This document shows positions 26,736 to 35,061 of a stretch of DNA of 64,000 nucleotides, one piece after another. The translations under genes and the position numbers were made by a program. The stretch is from Paenibacillus sp. J31TS4 (GTDB lineage Bacteria; Bacillota; Bacilli; Paenibacillales; NBRC-103111). The stretch lies in contig NZ_BOSI01000001.1 of NCBI RefSeq assembly GCF_018403265.1, forward strand, positions 1,674,001 through 1,738,000. The letters run 5' to 3'. The notes under the pieces are model-generated. The model was not told where the DNA came from. It did no database searches and was given only the letters and a program-made list of their open reading frames with translations. Position 1 is the first letter of the stretch, and each line of letters opens with the position of its first letter.

Positions 26736-27887
26736 ATGAGGAATTTCCATTACGTGAACAAAGGCGTGACTCCGCTGCTGAAAGACCTTCTCCTCAATGG
26801 CTCCGTTCTGCTAGCTTTTCTGTTCGTGGGCAACTGGCTGATGACCTTGCCCCGCCTGGCGGCGCTCTATCGCCCTCGCCCCCGCCTGACTCCCTTGCTC
26901 GTCGGATTGCTCGGCGGCGCGCTCGGCATGCTGCTGATGAGCGTAACCATCCACCTGCCACCCAACGTGCTGATCGACCTGCGTAACCTCGGCGTCGTGC
27001 TGGCCGCACTCTACGGCGGCCTTCCGGCCTCGGTCCTCGCCGCTTCTCTCATTGGCGCCACGCGCGTCCTGCTCGTCGGAGAGTGGAACGGGGCGACGGC
27101 GGCCGCTCTCTCTTCGCTGCTGGCCACCGCTGCGGGATGCGGGCTGCTCGTCCGGCTTCCGGGATGGCTGCTGCTCCGCTGGACGCTGCTAACCGGCTGG
27201 AGCCTCGCAGTTTCCTCGACCTTTCTGACCTATCTGCTGTACGGCGGCCCCTACCTAGGCTCTGTGCTGGTCTCCTACACGATCGTGTTTACGGTGATCT
27301 CCTATTTGGCGTTCCAATGTCTAGAATACATGAAGCGGAGCCATCTGCTGTTCGAGCGGTACAAGGCCGAGGCGGGCACCGACTTTTTGACCGGACTTGC
27401 GAACGTCCGCCGCTTCGATGCTCTCGTCCCCGAGCTGCTGGCGGCTTCCCGGCTGCATGGCGAGCCGCTGTCGCTTATCGCCGTCGATATCGACCATTTC
27501 AAGCGGGTGAACGATACGTACGGCCATCCGGCCGGTGATCAGATTCTGCAAATTCTCGCCGGTCTGCTCAAGAATGCGAGCCGCTCCTACGATATCGTCA
27601 CCCGCAACGGGGGTGAGGAGTTCTCGCTGCTGCTGCCGGATTGCCAGCAGGATAAGGCCGGGGAGATCGCCGATCGGCTGCGGCAGACGGTGGAGCGGCA
27701 CGCGTTCCGCCTGGCCGACGGGCAGATGCTGCACATTACCGTTTCGCTCGGCATCGCCTCGGACGACGGGCTGGCGAATGCGGCCGAGCTGGTAAGGCGC
27801 GCGGACGATGCGCTCTACGAGGCCAAAAAAACCGGCCGCAACCGCGCCTGCCAGCACAACGCAAACACCCTGAGCTTGTCCAAGTAA
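26736..27887 (+). CDS. Membrane diguanylate cyclase, 5TM-LYT sensor + GGDEF
   Basis: About 383 aa from ATG 26736; a GTG at 26754 with GAGG upstream is as likely. The N-terminal half is five to six membrane segments of the 5TMR-LYT type (LLVGLLGGALGMLLMSV, DLRNLGVVLAALYGGLPASV). The C-terminal GGDEF domain has DFLTGLANVRRFD, AVDIDHFKRVNDTYGH, and an active RNGGEEFSLLLPD. RSYD five residues before GGEEF is an RxxD inhibitory site. Makes c-di-GMP from GTP. A c-di-GMP riboswitch lies 23 kb away in the same window. Confidence 0.93.
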   Translation: MRNFHYVNKGVTPLLKDLLLNGSVLLAFLFVGNWLMTLPRLAALYRPRPRLTPLLVGLLGGALGMLLMSVTIHLPPNVLIDLRNLGVVLAALYGGLPASVLAASLIGATRVLLVGEWNGATAAALSSLLATAAGCGLLVRLPGWLLLRWTLLTGWSLAVSSTFLTYLLYGGPYLGSVLVSYTIVFTVISYLAFQCLEYMKRSHLLFERYKAEAGTDFLTGLANVRRFDALVPELLAASRLHGEPLSLIAVDIDHFKRVNDTYGHPAGDQILQILAGLLKNASRSYDIVTRNGGEEFSLLLPDCQQDKAGEIADRLRQTVERHAFRLADGQMLHITVSLGIASDDGLANAAELVRRADDALYEAKKTGRNRACQHNANTLSLSK

Positions 27888-27901
27888 GGAAAGCTCAGGG
27901 T
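27867..27901. terminator. Bidirectional terminator between the cyclase and SGNH genes
   Basis: ACCCTGAGCTT and AAGCTCAGGGT are an 11-bp perfect inverted repeat; the stem includes the end of the cyclase gene, and the + side continues TATTTGTG. On the - strand it follows the SGNH gene stop. Confidence 0.75.
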
Positions 27902-27932
27902 ATTTGTGTGGATGCGTGCAGCCGCCAAGCGG

Positions 27933-28562
27933 TCAGAGCTTCGCGCCGACGGCTTCGAGCCAGGCACGGGCGATGAGCGCATGTCCGGCCGGCGACGGAT
28001 GCACGCCGTCATGCGCCCAGCGGGCCGGCTCCATGCGGGCCGAGGCCTGGGCGAACAGCCCATCGAGCGGAACGAGCTTCGCGCCGTACTCGCGGGCGAG
28101 CTCGCGGACGACGTGGATTTTGGGATCGAGGTCAACCCGCCATTCCTTGCGGTCCTCCGGCACAGGCAGAACGAACGGCTCGATCAAAACCAGCTTGGGG
28201 TCGAGCTCGCGCTTCGTCGTCTCCAGCAGGTCGCGGTATCCCGCCTCGAACTGCTCAACCGACGTTGGGTCGTTGCGGTCGTATCTCCGCCAGCAGTCGT
28301 TCACGCCTATGTAGATGGAAACCAGCGTCGGCTTCAGGTCCAGGCAGTCCTGCTGCCAGCGGGCCTGCAAATCCTTCACCCGGTTGCCGCTGATTCCCCG
28401 GTTGTAGAAGGTAACCCCCATCTCGGGGTATAAAGACGCGAACAGCCCTGCCGCCATCAGCGCATACCCTTTGCCGAGATCACCCGCTGCCTCGCGGTTG
28501 CGGCCCGCGTCCGTGATGCTGTCGCCCTGGAACAGAACGACTTCCCGATCTGCAATCAACAA
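27933..28562 (-). CDS. SGNH/GDSL hydrolase
   Basis: 209 aa. Block I VVLFQGDSITDAGRNRE (Ser nucleophile), block II FYNRGISGNRVKDL (oxyanion Gly), block III YIGVNDCWRRY (Asn), block V WAHDGVHPSPAGHALIARA (Asp-His pair). No signal peptide, so cytoplasmic. Similar Paenibacillus enzymes act as carbohydrate acetylesterases; substrate here is unknown. Confidence 0.92.
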   Translation of the reverse strand: MLIADREVVLFQGDSITDAGRNREAAGDLGKGYALMAAGLFASLYPEMGVTFYNRGISGNRVKDLQARWQQDCLDLKPTLVSIYIGVNDCWRRYDRNDPTSVEQFEAGYRDLLETTKRELDPKLVLIEPFVLPVPEDRKEWRVDLDPKIHVVRELAREYGAKLVPLDGLFAQASARMEPARWAHDGVHPSPAGHALIARAWLEAVGAKL

Positions 28563-28655
28563 TCTGTATCCATCCTTTCTCTACCAGATTGTTCTAGTAT
28601 GCCATAGGTCAGCGACCGTGAACAGCCGCAAGTACCGGCAGCGGCCGCCCCGCCC

Positions 28656-29174
28656 TTAATGAATTTCTCCGCACACGAGCCGGGCTCCCGAATCGCCGGA
28701 CGGGTCGGTCTTGTAGTCGTCAGGCGCCTCGTGCAGTACCATGGCCGTGCCGCCTTCCTTGCGGAGGGAATTCGGCTTGCCCTTCTCCAGCGTAACGTCC
28801 TTCGTGAGGATCTCCACCTTGAGCGTGCCGTCCTGCGCGACCTCGACGTTCGGAAAATCCCCTGCATGGTGGCCGTCCGGATTTTCGTGCCCGTGCTTCT
28901 TTCCATCCGGATTATAATGGTCGCCCGCCGATTTGAAATCCGGCCCTTGGCAGCTGCCGGTCGTATGCAGGTGGAAGCCGTGCTTGCCCGGCGGCAGACC
29001 CGCTGCATCAATCGTCAGCTTGACGCCCTTGTCCGATTCGCTGAGCTTTGCCGTGCCCACCTTTTGCCCTTGCGTGTTGTGCAAATCAACCGACATCGAG
29101 TCGTTGCCGCTGCATTGGGTAAGAGACAGCGCCAGAAACACGGACAGCACCCCTACCCGCAGCCGATTGCTCAT
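28656..29174 (-). CDS. sodC: Cu/Zn superoxide dismutase, lipoprotein
   Basis: 172 aa from ATG 29174 (AAGGAGG eight bases upstream). Lipobox SLTQC after a hydrophobic start marks a surface lipoprotein. All metal ligands appear present: GFHLHTTGSC, SAGDHYNP, HHAGDFPNVEV and TAMVLHEAPDDY; GARLVCGEIH carries the disulfide cysteine. It matches the YojM type of Firmicutes, of which some lack full activity; here the ligand set looks complete. Removes superoxide at the cell surface. Confidence 0.92.
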   Translation of the reverse strand: MSNRLRVGVLSVFLALSLTQCSGNDSMSVDLHNTQGQKVGTAKLSESDKGVKLTIDAAGLPPGKHGFHLHTTGSCQGPDFKSAGDHYNPDGKKHGHENPDGHHAGDFPNVEVAQDGTLKVEILTKDVTLEKGKPNSLRKEGGTAMVLHEAPDDYKTDPSGDSGARLVCGEIH

Positions 29175-29920
29175 GCTCATCTCCTCCTTGTCCAAGAATA
29201 GGGTCACACACCTCCTTACACGTTTCCGAGCCGGGCCAACCGAATATTTGATCCTTGAGCAGGAAATTGCTACCAGCGGCATCGTCTGGGCGTCCTATCC
29301 TTGGGCTCCTTCCGGGTCGCAGGACCCTGACACGCCGGCTCGCCCGGCATGGATCGGAGCCACGTAGCGGGGTGGTGCGGAGAGCCGCTTGAGGCATGGG
29401 CGAGGCAGAGAGCCGGAGCGGTCCGCAGCTGGGGCGAGCCAGCGCTGTGAGCAGGCAGAAGGCGCGTGATGAGAGCCGGCGGAGACACGGGCGATCCAGA
29501 GTGCCATTAGCGGTCGGCGGCGCGGGCGGGCAGAGCCGCGGGCGGGGCAGAAGGCGCGTGATGAGAGCAGGCGAAATAGTGCTCGTCGCGTTCAGCCGTA
29601 TGTGCGGGCCTGAGCCGTGAGCGGAACGGGTGCGGCTTTCTTTTCACCGGAAGTACCCTTTCAAGCAGGAGAATCTCTACCGTCTTCCCCTTGTCTGCGC
29701 CTGCCCTTATACTGGAAGCTAACAGCCGTCGGAAGAGGTCGGTCAGCCGCTCGGCCTACCCTATGATCTGCAAGTCCCCGGCCAGCTGACGGCGAGCGCG
29801 TCCTGCCGGCATCCGGGTTACCACGAACCCGCACGGATGCGCGTCATGGTTCGAGGAACCGGACTGCAGGGAGATAGACAAGGCTCAGGCTAAGGCGAGG
29901 AACGGCCACAGGAGGAATGG
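29175..29920. other. 746-bp GC-rich gene-free region
   Basis: No convincing gene on either strand: open frames are Arg/Gly/Ala-rich shadows without ribosome sites. It contains a 23-bp perfect direct repeat (29454-29476 and 29546-29568) and many GGCGGGC-type runs. The last 40 bases hold the ribosome site of the MazG-like gene. May be a decayed gene. Confidence 0.5.
29454..29568 (+). repeat. 23-bp direct repeat pair
   Basis: The words at 29454-29476 and 29546-29568 are identical over 23 bases (core AAGGCGCGTGATGAGAGC) and 92 bases apart, with similar GGCGG flanks. They may be the remains of a tandem duplication. Confidence 0.7.
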
Positions 29921-30322
29921 ATGATGGAGTTGAAGACGCTTATACAGGGAGTCGACCAAATAACCGCCCGCTATTGCGAGACGCACGGCATCGCGAGGAC
30001 GGGAGACTGGTACTTGCTCAAGATTCAGGAGGAACTCGGCGAGCTGACGCAAAGCTATCTGGAGCTGAGCAAGCAGAGCCGGAGCCGCGACAAAAGCCCG
30101 CAGCAGCTGCAAAAGGAGTTCCGGGACGAGCTGGCCGATGTGGTGGGTCTGCTGCTGTCCATGGCCTCTTATCATGGCATGGACCTCGAACGGGCACTGC
30201 AGGACAAATGGCTGTGCCGGCTGGAACAGGCAGCCGCTTCGAAGGAAGCTGGCTCCGGAGATGAGGCCTCCGCCGCCGTCGCCGGTAGCACGGAGGCGGA
30301 GGCCGCACGAGGCAGCCGCTGA
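29921..30322 (+). CDS. MazG-like nucleotide pyrophosphohydrolase (chromosomal)
   Basis: 133 aa. WYLLKIQEELGELTQSYLEL and FRDELADVVGLLLSMASYHG carry the EExxE...ExxD metal-binding helices of the MazG/all-alpha pyrophosphatase family. A low-complexity Ala/Ser/Glu tail follows the domain. AGGAGGAATGG precedes the ATG. Presumed (d)NTP house-cleaning enzyme; substrate unknown. Unrelated in sequence to the phage copy at 9198. Confidence 0.85.
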   Translation: MMELKTLIQGVDQITARYCETHGIARTGDWYLLKIQEELGELTQSYLELSKQSRSRDKSPQQLQKEFRDELADVVGLLLSMASYHGMDLERALQDKWLCRLEQAAASKEAGSGDEASAAVAGSTEAEAARGSR

Positions 30323-30391
30323 GCGAAAAGGCGCAGCTCGGCTGCATCCCGAGCCGCTCCGCCGCACCGCGCAAACCCGCGCACGAAGCGC

Positions 30392-30438
30392 AGCACGAAA
30401 AAGCGAGAAGGCCCGGCCGGCCTCCTCGCTTCTTCGTG
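30392..30438 (-). terminator. Long hairpin downstream of purT
   Basis: Arms of about 21 bases (GCACGAA..AAGCGAG.AGGCC with GGCCT.CTCGCTT.TTCGTGC) pair almost fully around a short loop. On the - strand the distal arm includes CGCTTTTTCGTGC. It lies between the convergent MazG-like and purT genes. Confidence 0.65.
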
Positions 30439-30470
30439 CCTCTGGCTTCGTGCGGCATTGCCGCCTTCGG

Positions 30471-31661
30471 CTATTGCGGCTCTCCCGCTCCGTACTTGAT
30501 CCGGAGCGCGGCCGCCGCTTCCGCAGCCAGCCGGCGCGCTTCCTCTACGGTGTCCGCCGTCGAGAGCGCGACGGCCATCCGCCGCCCCGGCTTCGTCTCG
30601 GGCTTGCCGAAGACGCGCACCTGGGTATGCGGAAGCGCCAGTGCCTGCTCAAGGCCGCCGATGCGGAACTCCCGGCTGTCCCGGTCGGCCTTGCACGTAT
30701 GCGTCGCCGCCGGCGTCAGCAGCCGGATCGTCGGCACCGGGAAGCCGAGAATCGCGCGGACGTGCAGCGCGAATTCGGACAGGTCCTGGCTCGCCATCGT
30801 CACCATGCCGGTATCGTGCGGCCGCGGGGACACTTCGCTGAAGATGACGCGATCTCCGGCCAGGAACAGCTCGACGCCGTACAGCCCGTAGCCGCCCAGC
30901 TCGTCCGTCACCGTCTTCGCGATCCGCTTGGCCTCCTCGAGCTGCCCCTCGGTGATCGGATGCGGCTGCCACGACTCGATGTAGTCGCCGTCCTTTTGCA
31001 CATGGCCGATTGGCTCGCAATAGGCGGTGCCCGAAACCGAGCGGACGGTTAGCAGCGTAATCTCGGAGTCGAAGCGGATGAATTCCTCGACGATGACGCG
31101 CGTCTTCTTGGCCCGGCCGCCCTCCATCGCGAGCGTCCAGCAGGTTTCGATGTCCGCTTCCTCCCGGCAGACGCTCTGTCCCTTGCCTGAGGAGCTCATG
31201 ATCGGCTTGATGACGCACGGCAGGCCGATCGCGAGAACCGCCTCCTTCAGCTCCTCCAGACTGTCCGCGAACGCATAGCGCGCCGTCGGCAGCCCCAGCG
31301 TCTCGGCGGCCAGCCGGCTGCCTTCCCGGTCCATCGTCAGCCGGGAAGCGCGGGCGGTCGGAACGACGCAGAAGCCTTCCTGTTCGAGCTCGATCAGCTC
31401 CTCGGTGGCGATCGCCTCGATCTCGGGCACGATCCAGTCGGGCCGCTCCCGCTCGATGACTTCCCGCAGCCGCGCCCGGTCGAGCATCGGGATGACATAA
31501 GACCGGTGCGCCACCTGCATGGCCGGCGCATGCTCGTACCGGTCCACTGCGACCGTTTCCACGCCCAGCCGCTGCGCCTCGAGGATGACTTCCTTGCCGA
31601 GCTCGCCGGAGCCGAGCAGCAGCATTTTTTTCGCTTGCGAAGATAAAGGTGCTCCGTACAT
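30471..31661 (-). CDS. purT: Formate-dependent GAR transformylase
   Basis: 396 aa, ATP-grasp. [20 protein letters not shown] binds the substrate; [15 protein letters not shown] is the ATP loop; [18 protein letters not shown] carries the metal and substrate residues. Uses formate and ATP to formylate glycinamide ribonucleotide in purine synthesis, independent of folate. GGAGGGCGATGGA precedes the ATG. Stands apart from a pur operon, as usual. Confidence 0.96.
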   Translation of the reverse strand: MYGAPLSSQAKKMLLLGSGELGKEVILEAQRLGVETVAVDRYEHAPAMQVAHRSYVIPMLDRARLREVIERERPDWIVPEIEAIATEELIELEQEGFCVVPTARASRLTMDREGSRLAAETLGLPTARYAFADSLEELKEAVLAIGLPCVIKPIMSSSGKGQSVCREEADIETCWTLAMEGGRAKKTRVIVEEFIRFDSEITLLTVRSVSGTAYCEPIGHVQKDGDYIESWQPHPITEGQLEEAKRIAKTVTDELGGYGLYGVELFLAGDRVIFSEVSPRPHDTGMVTMASQDLSEFALHVRAILGFPVPTIRLLTPAATHTCKADRDSREFRIGGLEQALALPHTQVRVFGKPETKPGRRMAVALSTADTVEEARRLAAEAAAALRIKYGAGEPQ

Positions 31662-31840
31662 TCCATCGCCCTCCGTTGTTCTTAACCTGGATGCTTGTCC
31701 ACGAATTCTGGTTCTCCTCTATCTTAGGGGATGCTCCCCCACGGAGCAAGATCGGATAAGCTCCGACGGCTGGTCCGTTCACACGTCCTCCGGGCGATCG
31801 TCCGCTCGGAACCCACCATACATGTCAAGGAGCTGATTGT

Positions 31841-32296
31841 ATGACCATTGCCATCGAACCGATCTCCCTGCCGGACCAGCTGGAGCCCCTCATCCGGGAA
31901 AGCGTCCGGGAAGGCTACCGCTTCGTCCAAAGGCTCGCCGACGAATATTCCTCCGGCGCGAACCGGTTCGACCGGCCAGGCGAACGACTCGCGGTGGCCC
32001 GCATCGGAAGTGAGCTCATCGGCATCTGCGGCTTGAACGAGGATCCTTATTTGGGAGATCCGGCGTTCGTTCGGCTGCGCCATCTCTATGTCTCCGCCGA
32101 CTGGCGCCGGCAAGGGGTCGCCCGCCGGCTGGTTGAATTTGTGCTTGAGGAGGCGAGATGGGAAGGGAAAACGGTCGTTCTGCGCACCGACAACCCCGAG
32201 GCGGACCGGTTTTACCGCAAGCTCGGCTTTGCGGCGGGGAACCGGTTCGCGCATGCGACGCATTACCTGCTCCCCGATACCCGCGTGCAGAAATAG
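31841..32296 (+). CDS. GNAT family N-acetyltransferase
   Basis: 151 aa. The acetyl-CoA loop is VRLRHLYVSADWRRQGVARRL (R/QxxGxA/G motif), followed by VVLRTDNPEADRFYRKLGFA. N-terminal helices FVQRLADEYSSGANRFD are variable. Substrate unknown. AAGGAGCTGATTGT before ATG. Confidence 0.9.
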   Translation: MTIAIEPISLPDQLEPLIRESVREGYRFVQRLADEYSSGANRFDRPGERLAVARIGSELIGICGLNEDPYLGDPAFVRLRHLYVSADWRRQGVARRLVEFVLEEARWEGKTVVLRTDNPEADRFYRKLGFAAGNRFAHATHYLLPDTRVQK

Positions 32297-32418
32297 CCGA
32301 GAGATGGGCTTCCCCATCTCCCGGCGTGTAAACCCGGAACCGGCTGCCCCGGGCGGGACTTCCCGGTATGCTGACACGCGTCTCGTAAGCCCACCGTAAT
32401 CGCCTGCGGCAGGCGCCG

Positions 32419-32487
32419 CGGGGTCACTTCCACGACGCTGCAGGATCCCTTTCACGATAGACGAACACGCTACGGGGTCACTTCCAC
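32419..32487 (-). repeat. Duplicated 3' end of the lipoprotein gene
   Basis: CGGGGTCACTTCCAC occurs at 32473-32487, where it encodes the final VEVTP of the lipoprotein, and again 54 bases downstream at 32419-32433 outside the gene. It suggests a partial duplication of the gene end. Confidence 0.6.
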
Positions 32488-33312
32488 CACATACGACACG
32501 ATGATCATTTCGCCCTTCCGCTGGAACTGGCCCCAGATTTTATAGAGCCCCGGCTTCGGAAAGGTGACGTGGAACATGGCATCCGGTCCTTTGGCCTTCT
32601 CGTCGGCCGGGTGCGAGTGCAGATACTGCTCCGTGTCCTCGCTCAGCACGACCACGTGCCCGACTGCGCCGAGATACGGCTGAAGATCGGTGATCGGCTT
32701 GCCGCTGTCCTTGTCCCGGAAGCCAAAATTGAGCATCGTCATCGCGCCGGCCTGCAGCCGGTCGATCGACAGCGTCACCCGGGCGGTACCGTCCGTCTTG
32801 GTGAAGCTGGTATCGGCCGCCAGCTTCTTGGATGCGTTAGCCAGCGGCGCTCCAGGCAGAGTCACCCCTTCGCTGAGCGTTGTTTGGGCCTGGCGGGACG
32901 GGACGAAATCGGCGAACAGCTTGTACTCCCCTCCCGCCGGGAAGGTGCACTGGCCTTCGAACCGGCCGCCCCCTTGGTAGTCCGGATGCAGATGCTCAAA
33001 ATAGGTCAGGTCCTTGCTGACCACGATCAGGTGCAGCTTCTTTTCGTGATTGATGTCGAATTTCTCGACCGGCTTGCCGGCCTTGTCGGCAATCTGGATC
33101 GTAATCGGGCGGACGTGGTCCGCTCCTTCCTCACCGACCGTCCAGGCCGCCTGGTAAGCGGAAGGGTCACCCGGCTCCGCCGAGGTGGAGGCCGAATGGC
33201 TGTGTTTATGCGGGGCGGCATGCTGGGGCAGCAGGCCGAATTCGCAGCCGGATACGAGAAGCATCGCGGCGGCGGAGACGGCAACGGCCGCCAGACGGGT
33301 ACGTGCGATCAA
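32470..33312 (-). CDS. Histidine-rich lipoprotein, two-domain, possible metal/copper role
   Basis: 280 aa from a TTG at 33312 with GGAGG seven bases upstream. Signal peptide ends in LLVSGC (lipobox). A His-rich stretch (HAAPHKHSHSAS) follows, then two beta-sandwich-like units with similar endings: YFEHLHPDYQGGGRFEG ... GEYKLFADF and YLHSHPADEKAKG ... GLYKIWGQFQ. HLHP/HSHP pairs suggest metal binding. I recognise the type from Paenibacillus genomes, near FixH/YtkA-like proteins, but no function is established. Confidence 0.7.
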   Translation of the reverse strand: MIARTRLAAVAVSAAAMLLVSGCEFGLLPQHAAPHKHSHSASTSAEPGDPSAYQAAWTVGEEGADHVRPITIQIADKAGKPVEKFDINHEKKLHLIVVSKDLTYFEHLHPDYQGGGRFEGQCTFPAGGEYKLFADFVPSRQAQTTLSEGVTLPGAPLANASKKLAADTSFTKTDGTARVTLSIDRLQAGAMTMLNFGFRDKDSGKPITDLQPYLGAVGHVVVLSEDTEQYLHSHPADEKAKGPDAMFHVTFPKPGLYKIWGQFQRKGEMIIVSYVVEVTP

Positions 33313-33784
33313 AGGAAGCCCTCCTCTAGAATGGAACACGCCGACGGCTAAGAACGGCATGGTTAACGATAGGGTACCCCGGCATGCTTCTTTTCTTCCC
33401 TGGGCAGCAAATAATTAGGAGCCCGGTTTTCGAGAAGGGAGAGCAGGAAAGCCGCCGGGCGGACTGGCTTCTATTTTATCAAATTTTTCCAGCCTTTGGC
33501 TGCTCATCCGACATTTTTCCCGCCCCGTCCCTCACAAAAAACCCAAAAAAACGACGCTCCTCCAAAGGAGAAGCGTCGTTTGTGGCACAGCTGAACAGGG
33601 AGCCGGTCGGGCGATTGCCAATGGTCATGCGACGCCCCGACGCCCCTGGGTGCTGCCCGGGGCGAAACGCGGCTCCCGGGGCGACCGGGCCGTCGGCGTC
33701 AGCCCGGTATCCACGGTCGGGACGACCGGGCAAGCGGTGGCGGCCGTATCCGTGGCCAGCATCAGGTCCCCTTCCGCCCCCCGC
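33313..33784. other. Intergenic region, 472 bp, with one strong terminator
   Basis: Holds the terminator at 33543-33582 and little else. A 45-codon - strand frame (ATG near 33763, ahead of it GGAAGGGGACC) is too arginine/proline-rich to accept as a gene. The lipoprotein promoter should lie near 33313-33400. Confidence 0.5.
33543..33582 (-). terminator. Terminator of the nagB-nagA-oxidoreductase operon
   Basis: AAACGACGCTCCTCC and GGAG-AAGCGTCGTTT pair over about 14 bases around AAA. Read on the - strand it is followed by TTTTTTTGGGTTTTTTG. Confidence 0.85.
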
Positions 33785-34948
33785 TCAGGTCAAAGCGGTC
33801 TGCAGCCCGTACCGCGCATCCTCCCAGGCAATCTCCTGGAACGAGCCGGTGCGGGCGGATTCGGTTGCCCGGATGCACATGAGGGCGCTCAGCAATCCCT
33901 CGCCCAGCGTCGAGACCGAGCGTCCGGTTCCGCTCATCAGCTCCGTGAAGTTCCGGGCGAGCGCCGCGTCTCCGCCGAAGTGGCCTTCCCCGTGCTCCAG
34001 CTCGTACGTCTCGACGCGGGGCGTATGGTGCATGTAGACCTTGATCAGCCCGGTCATGAAGTCGAATTCCAACGTCCCCGCATAGCCGAGGAACCGGGCG
34101 CCGCGCGCGCCCGCTTTGCGGCGGGCAAAGAAATTTTGCGAATAGGAGACGTGCATGCCGGACTCGTATTGGATGAGAGCGCTGCCGGAATCCTCGTTCC
34201 CCGTATCGACCGCGAAGGCGCAAGCGTCGCCTGCGTGCCGGCCTTTGGCATGGGTGACGACGCTCTCCATGCAGGTGTGTTTCTCGTCGCAGGCGGGACA
34301 GGTGAGACCGGCCGGCTTGTCGCCCTTGAAGATCTGCTTCGACGTCATCGCGCAGACGCGTACCGGCTTCAGGCCGAGCACATGGTTGATATAGTCGAAG
34401 TCGTGCGTAGCCTTTTGCAGGAACAGCCCGCCGGTCTCCTTCTCGTTGCGGTACCAATTGTGGTAGTACACGCCGCCGTACGGCACGTTGTTGATCGCCT
34501 GAACGTGCTCGACCGTGCCGATCTTGCCGGAATCGACGATCTCCTTCACCAGCTTCACGATCGAGGTGACGCGCAGCGGGAACGAGACGACGACGTCCGA
34601 CTTGCCCTCCTCGTACCCCCGCTTCAGCCGATGCGCCTCCTCGATCGTGATCGAGACGGGCTTTTCCAGGAAGAGCGGAATGCCGGTCGGCAGCACCTTG
34701 AGCGCCATTTCCGTATGCAGCGAGCAGCGGGTGCCGATCAGAACCCCTTGCAGGTCAGGATGTTCCAGCAGCTCCTCCGGCGTCGCGTACATCGCGGGCG
34801 GCTCAAGGCCCTCGAGGCGAAAGCTCTCCGCAATCTGCTCTCCTTTGGGATCACAGATGGCGGCTATGCGGACAGACGGATCCTGCTTCCGTATTTCCTC
34901 AGCCACGTGGCGGATGCGGGCTCCATAGCCGATAATGCCCAAGTTCAT
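33785..34948 (-). CDS. Gfo/Idh/MocA family oxidoreductase
   Basis: 387 aa from ATG 34948 (GGAGGAGAAGGAACG). N-terminal Rossmann IGYGARIRHVAEEI with IAAICDPKGEQ; the conserved FLEKPVSITIEEA carries the catalytic-type EKP lysine. In the C-terminal half LTCPACDEKHTC adds a cysteine cluster seen in some subfamilies. Presumed NAD(P)-dependent sugar or amino-sugar dehydrogenase; the nagBA context suggests an amino-sugar substrate. Confidence 0.88.
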   Translation of the reverse strand: MNLGIIGYGARIRHVAEEIRKQDPSVRIAAICDPKGEQIAESFRLEGLEPPAMYATPEELLEHPDLQGVLIGTRCSLHTEMALKVLPTGIPLFLEKPVSITIEEAHRLKRGYEEGKSDVVVSFPLRVTSIVKLVKEIVDSGKIGTVEHVQAINNVPYGGVYYHNWYRNEKETGGLFLQKATHDFDYINHVLGLKPVRVCAMTSKQIFKGDKPAGLTCPACDEKHTCMESVVTHAKGRHAGDACAFAVDTGNEDSGSALIQYESGMHVSYSQNFFARRKAGARGARFLGYAGTLEFDFMTGLIKVYMHHTPRVETYELEHGEGHFGGDAALARNFTELMSGTGRSVSTLGEGLLSALMCIRATESARTGSFQEIAWEDARYGLQTALT

Positions 34949-35061
34949 CGTTCCTTCTCCTCCCATAATGAACCATCGTATACTTCCGGCCCGCCTGCCC
35001 GGCTCGGCCGGCTGTCGAGGACGGCTGACGCTAGGGACAGGACCGACCGTTCTCCTAGTGC

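Noticed and set aside
30649-31782. 377-codon - strand frame overlapping purT in another frame
   Set aside because: purT has all ATP-grasp motifs; the alternative frame is a shadow.
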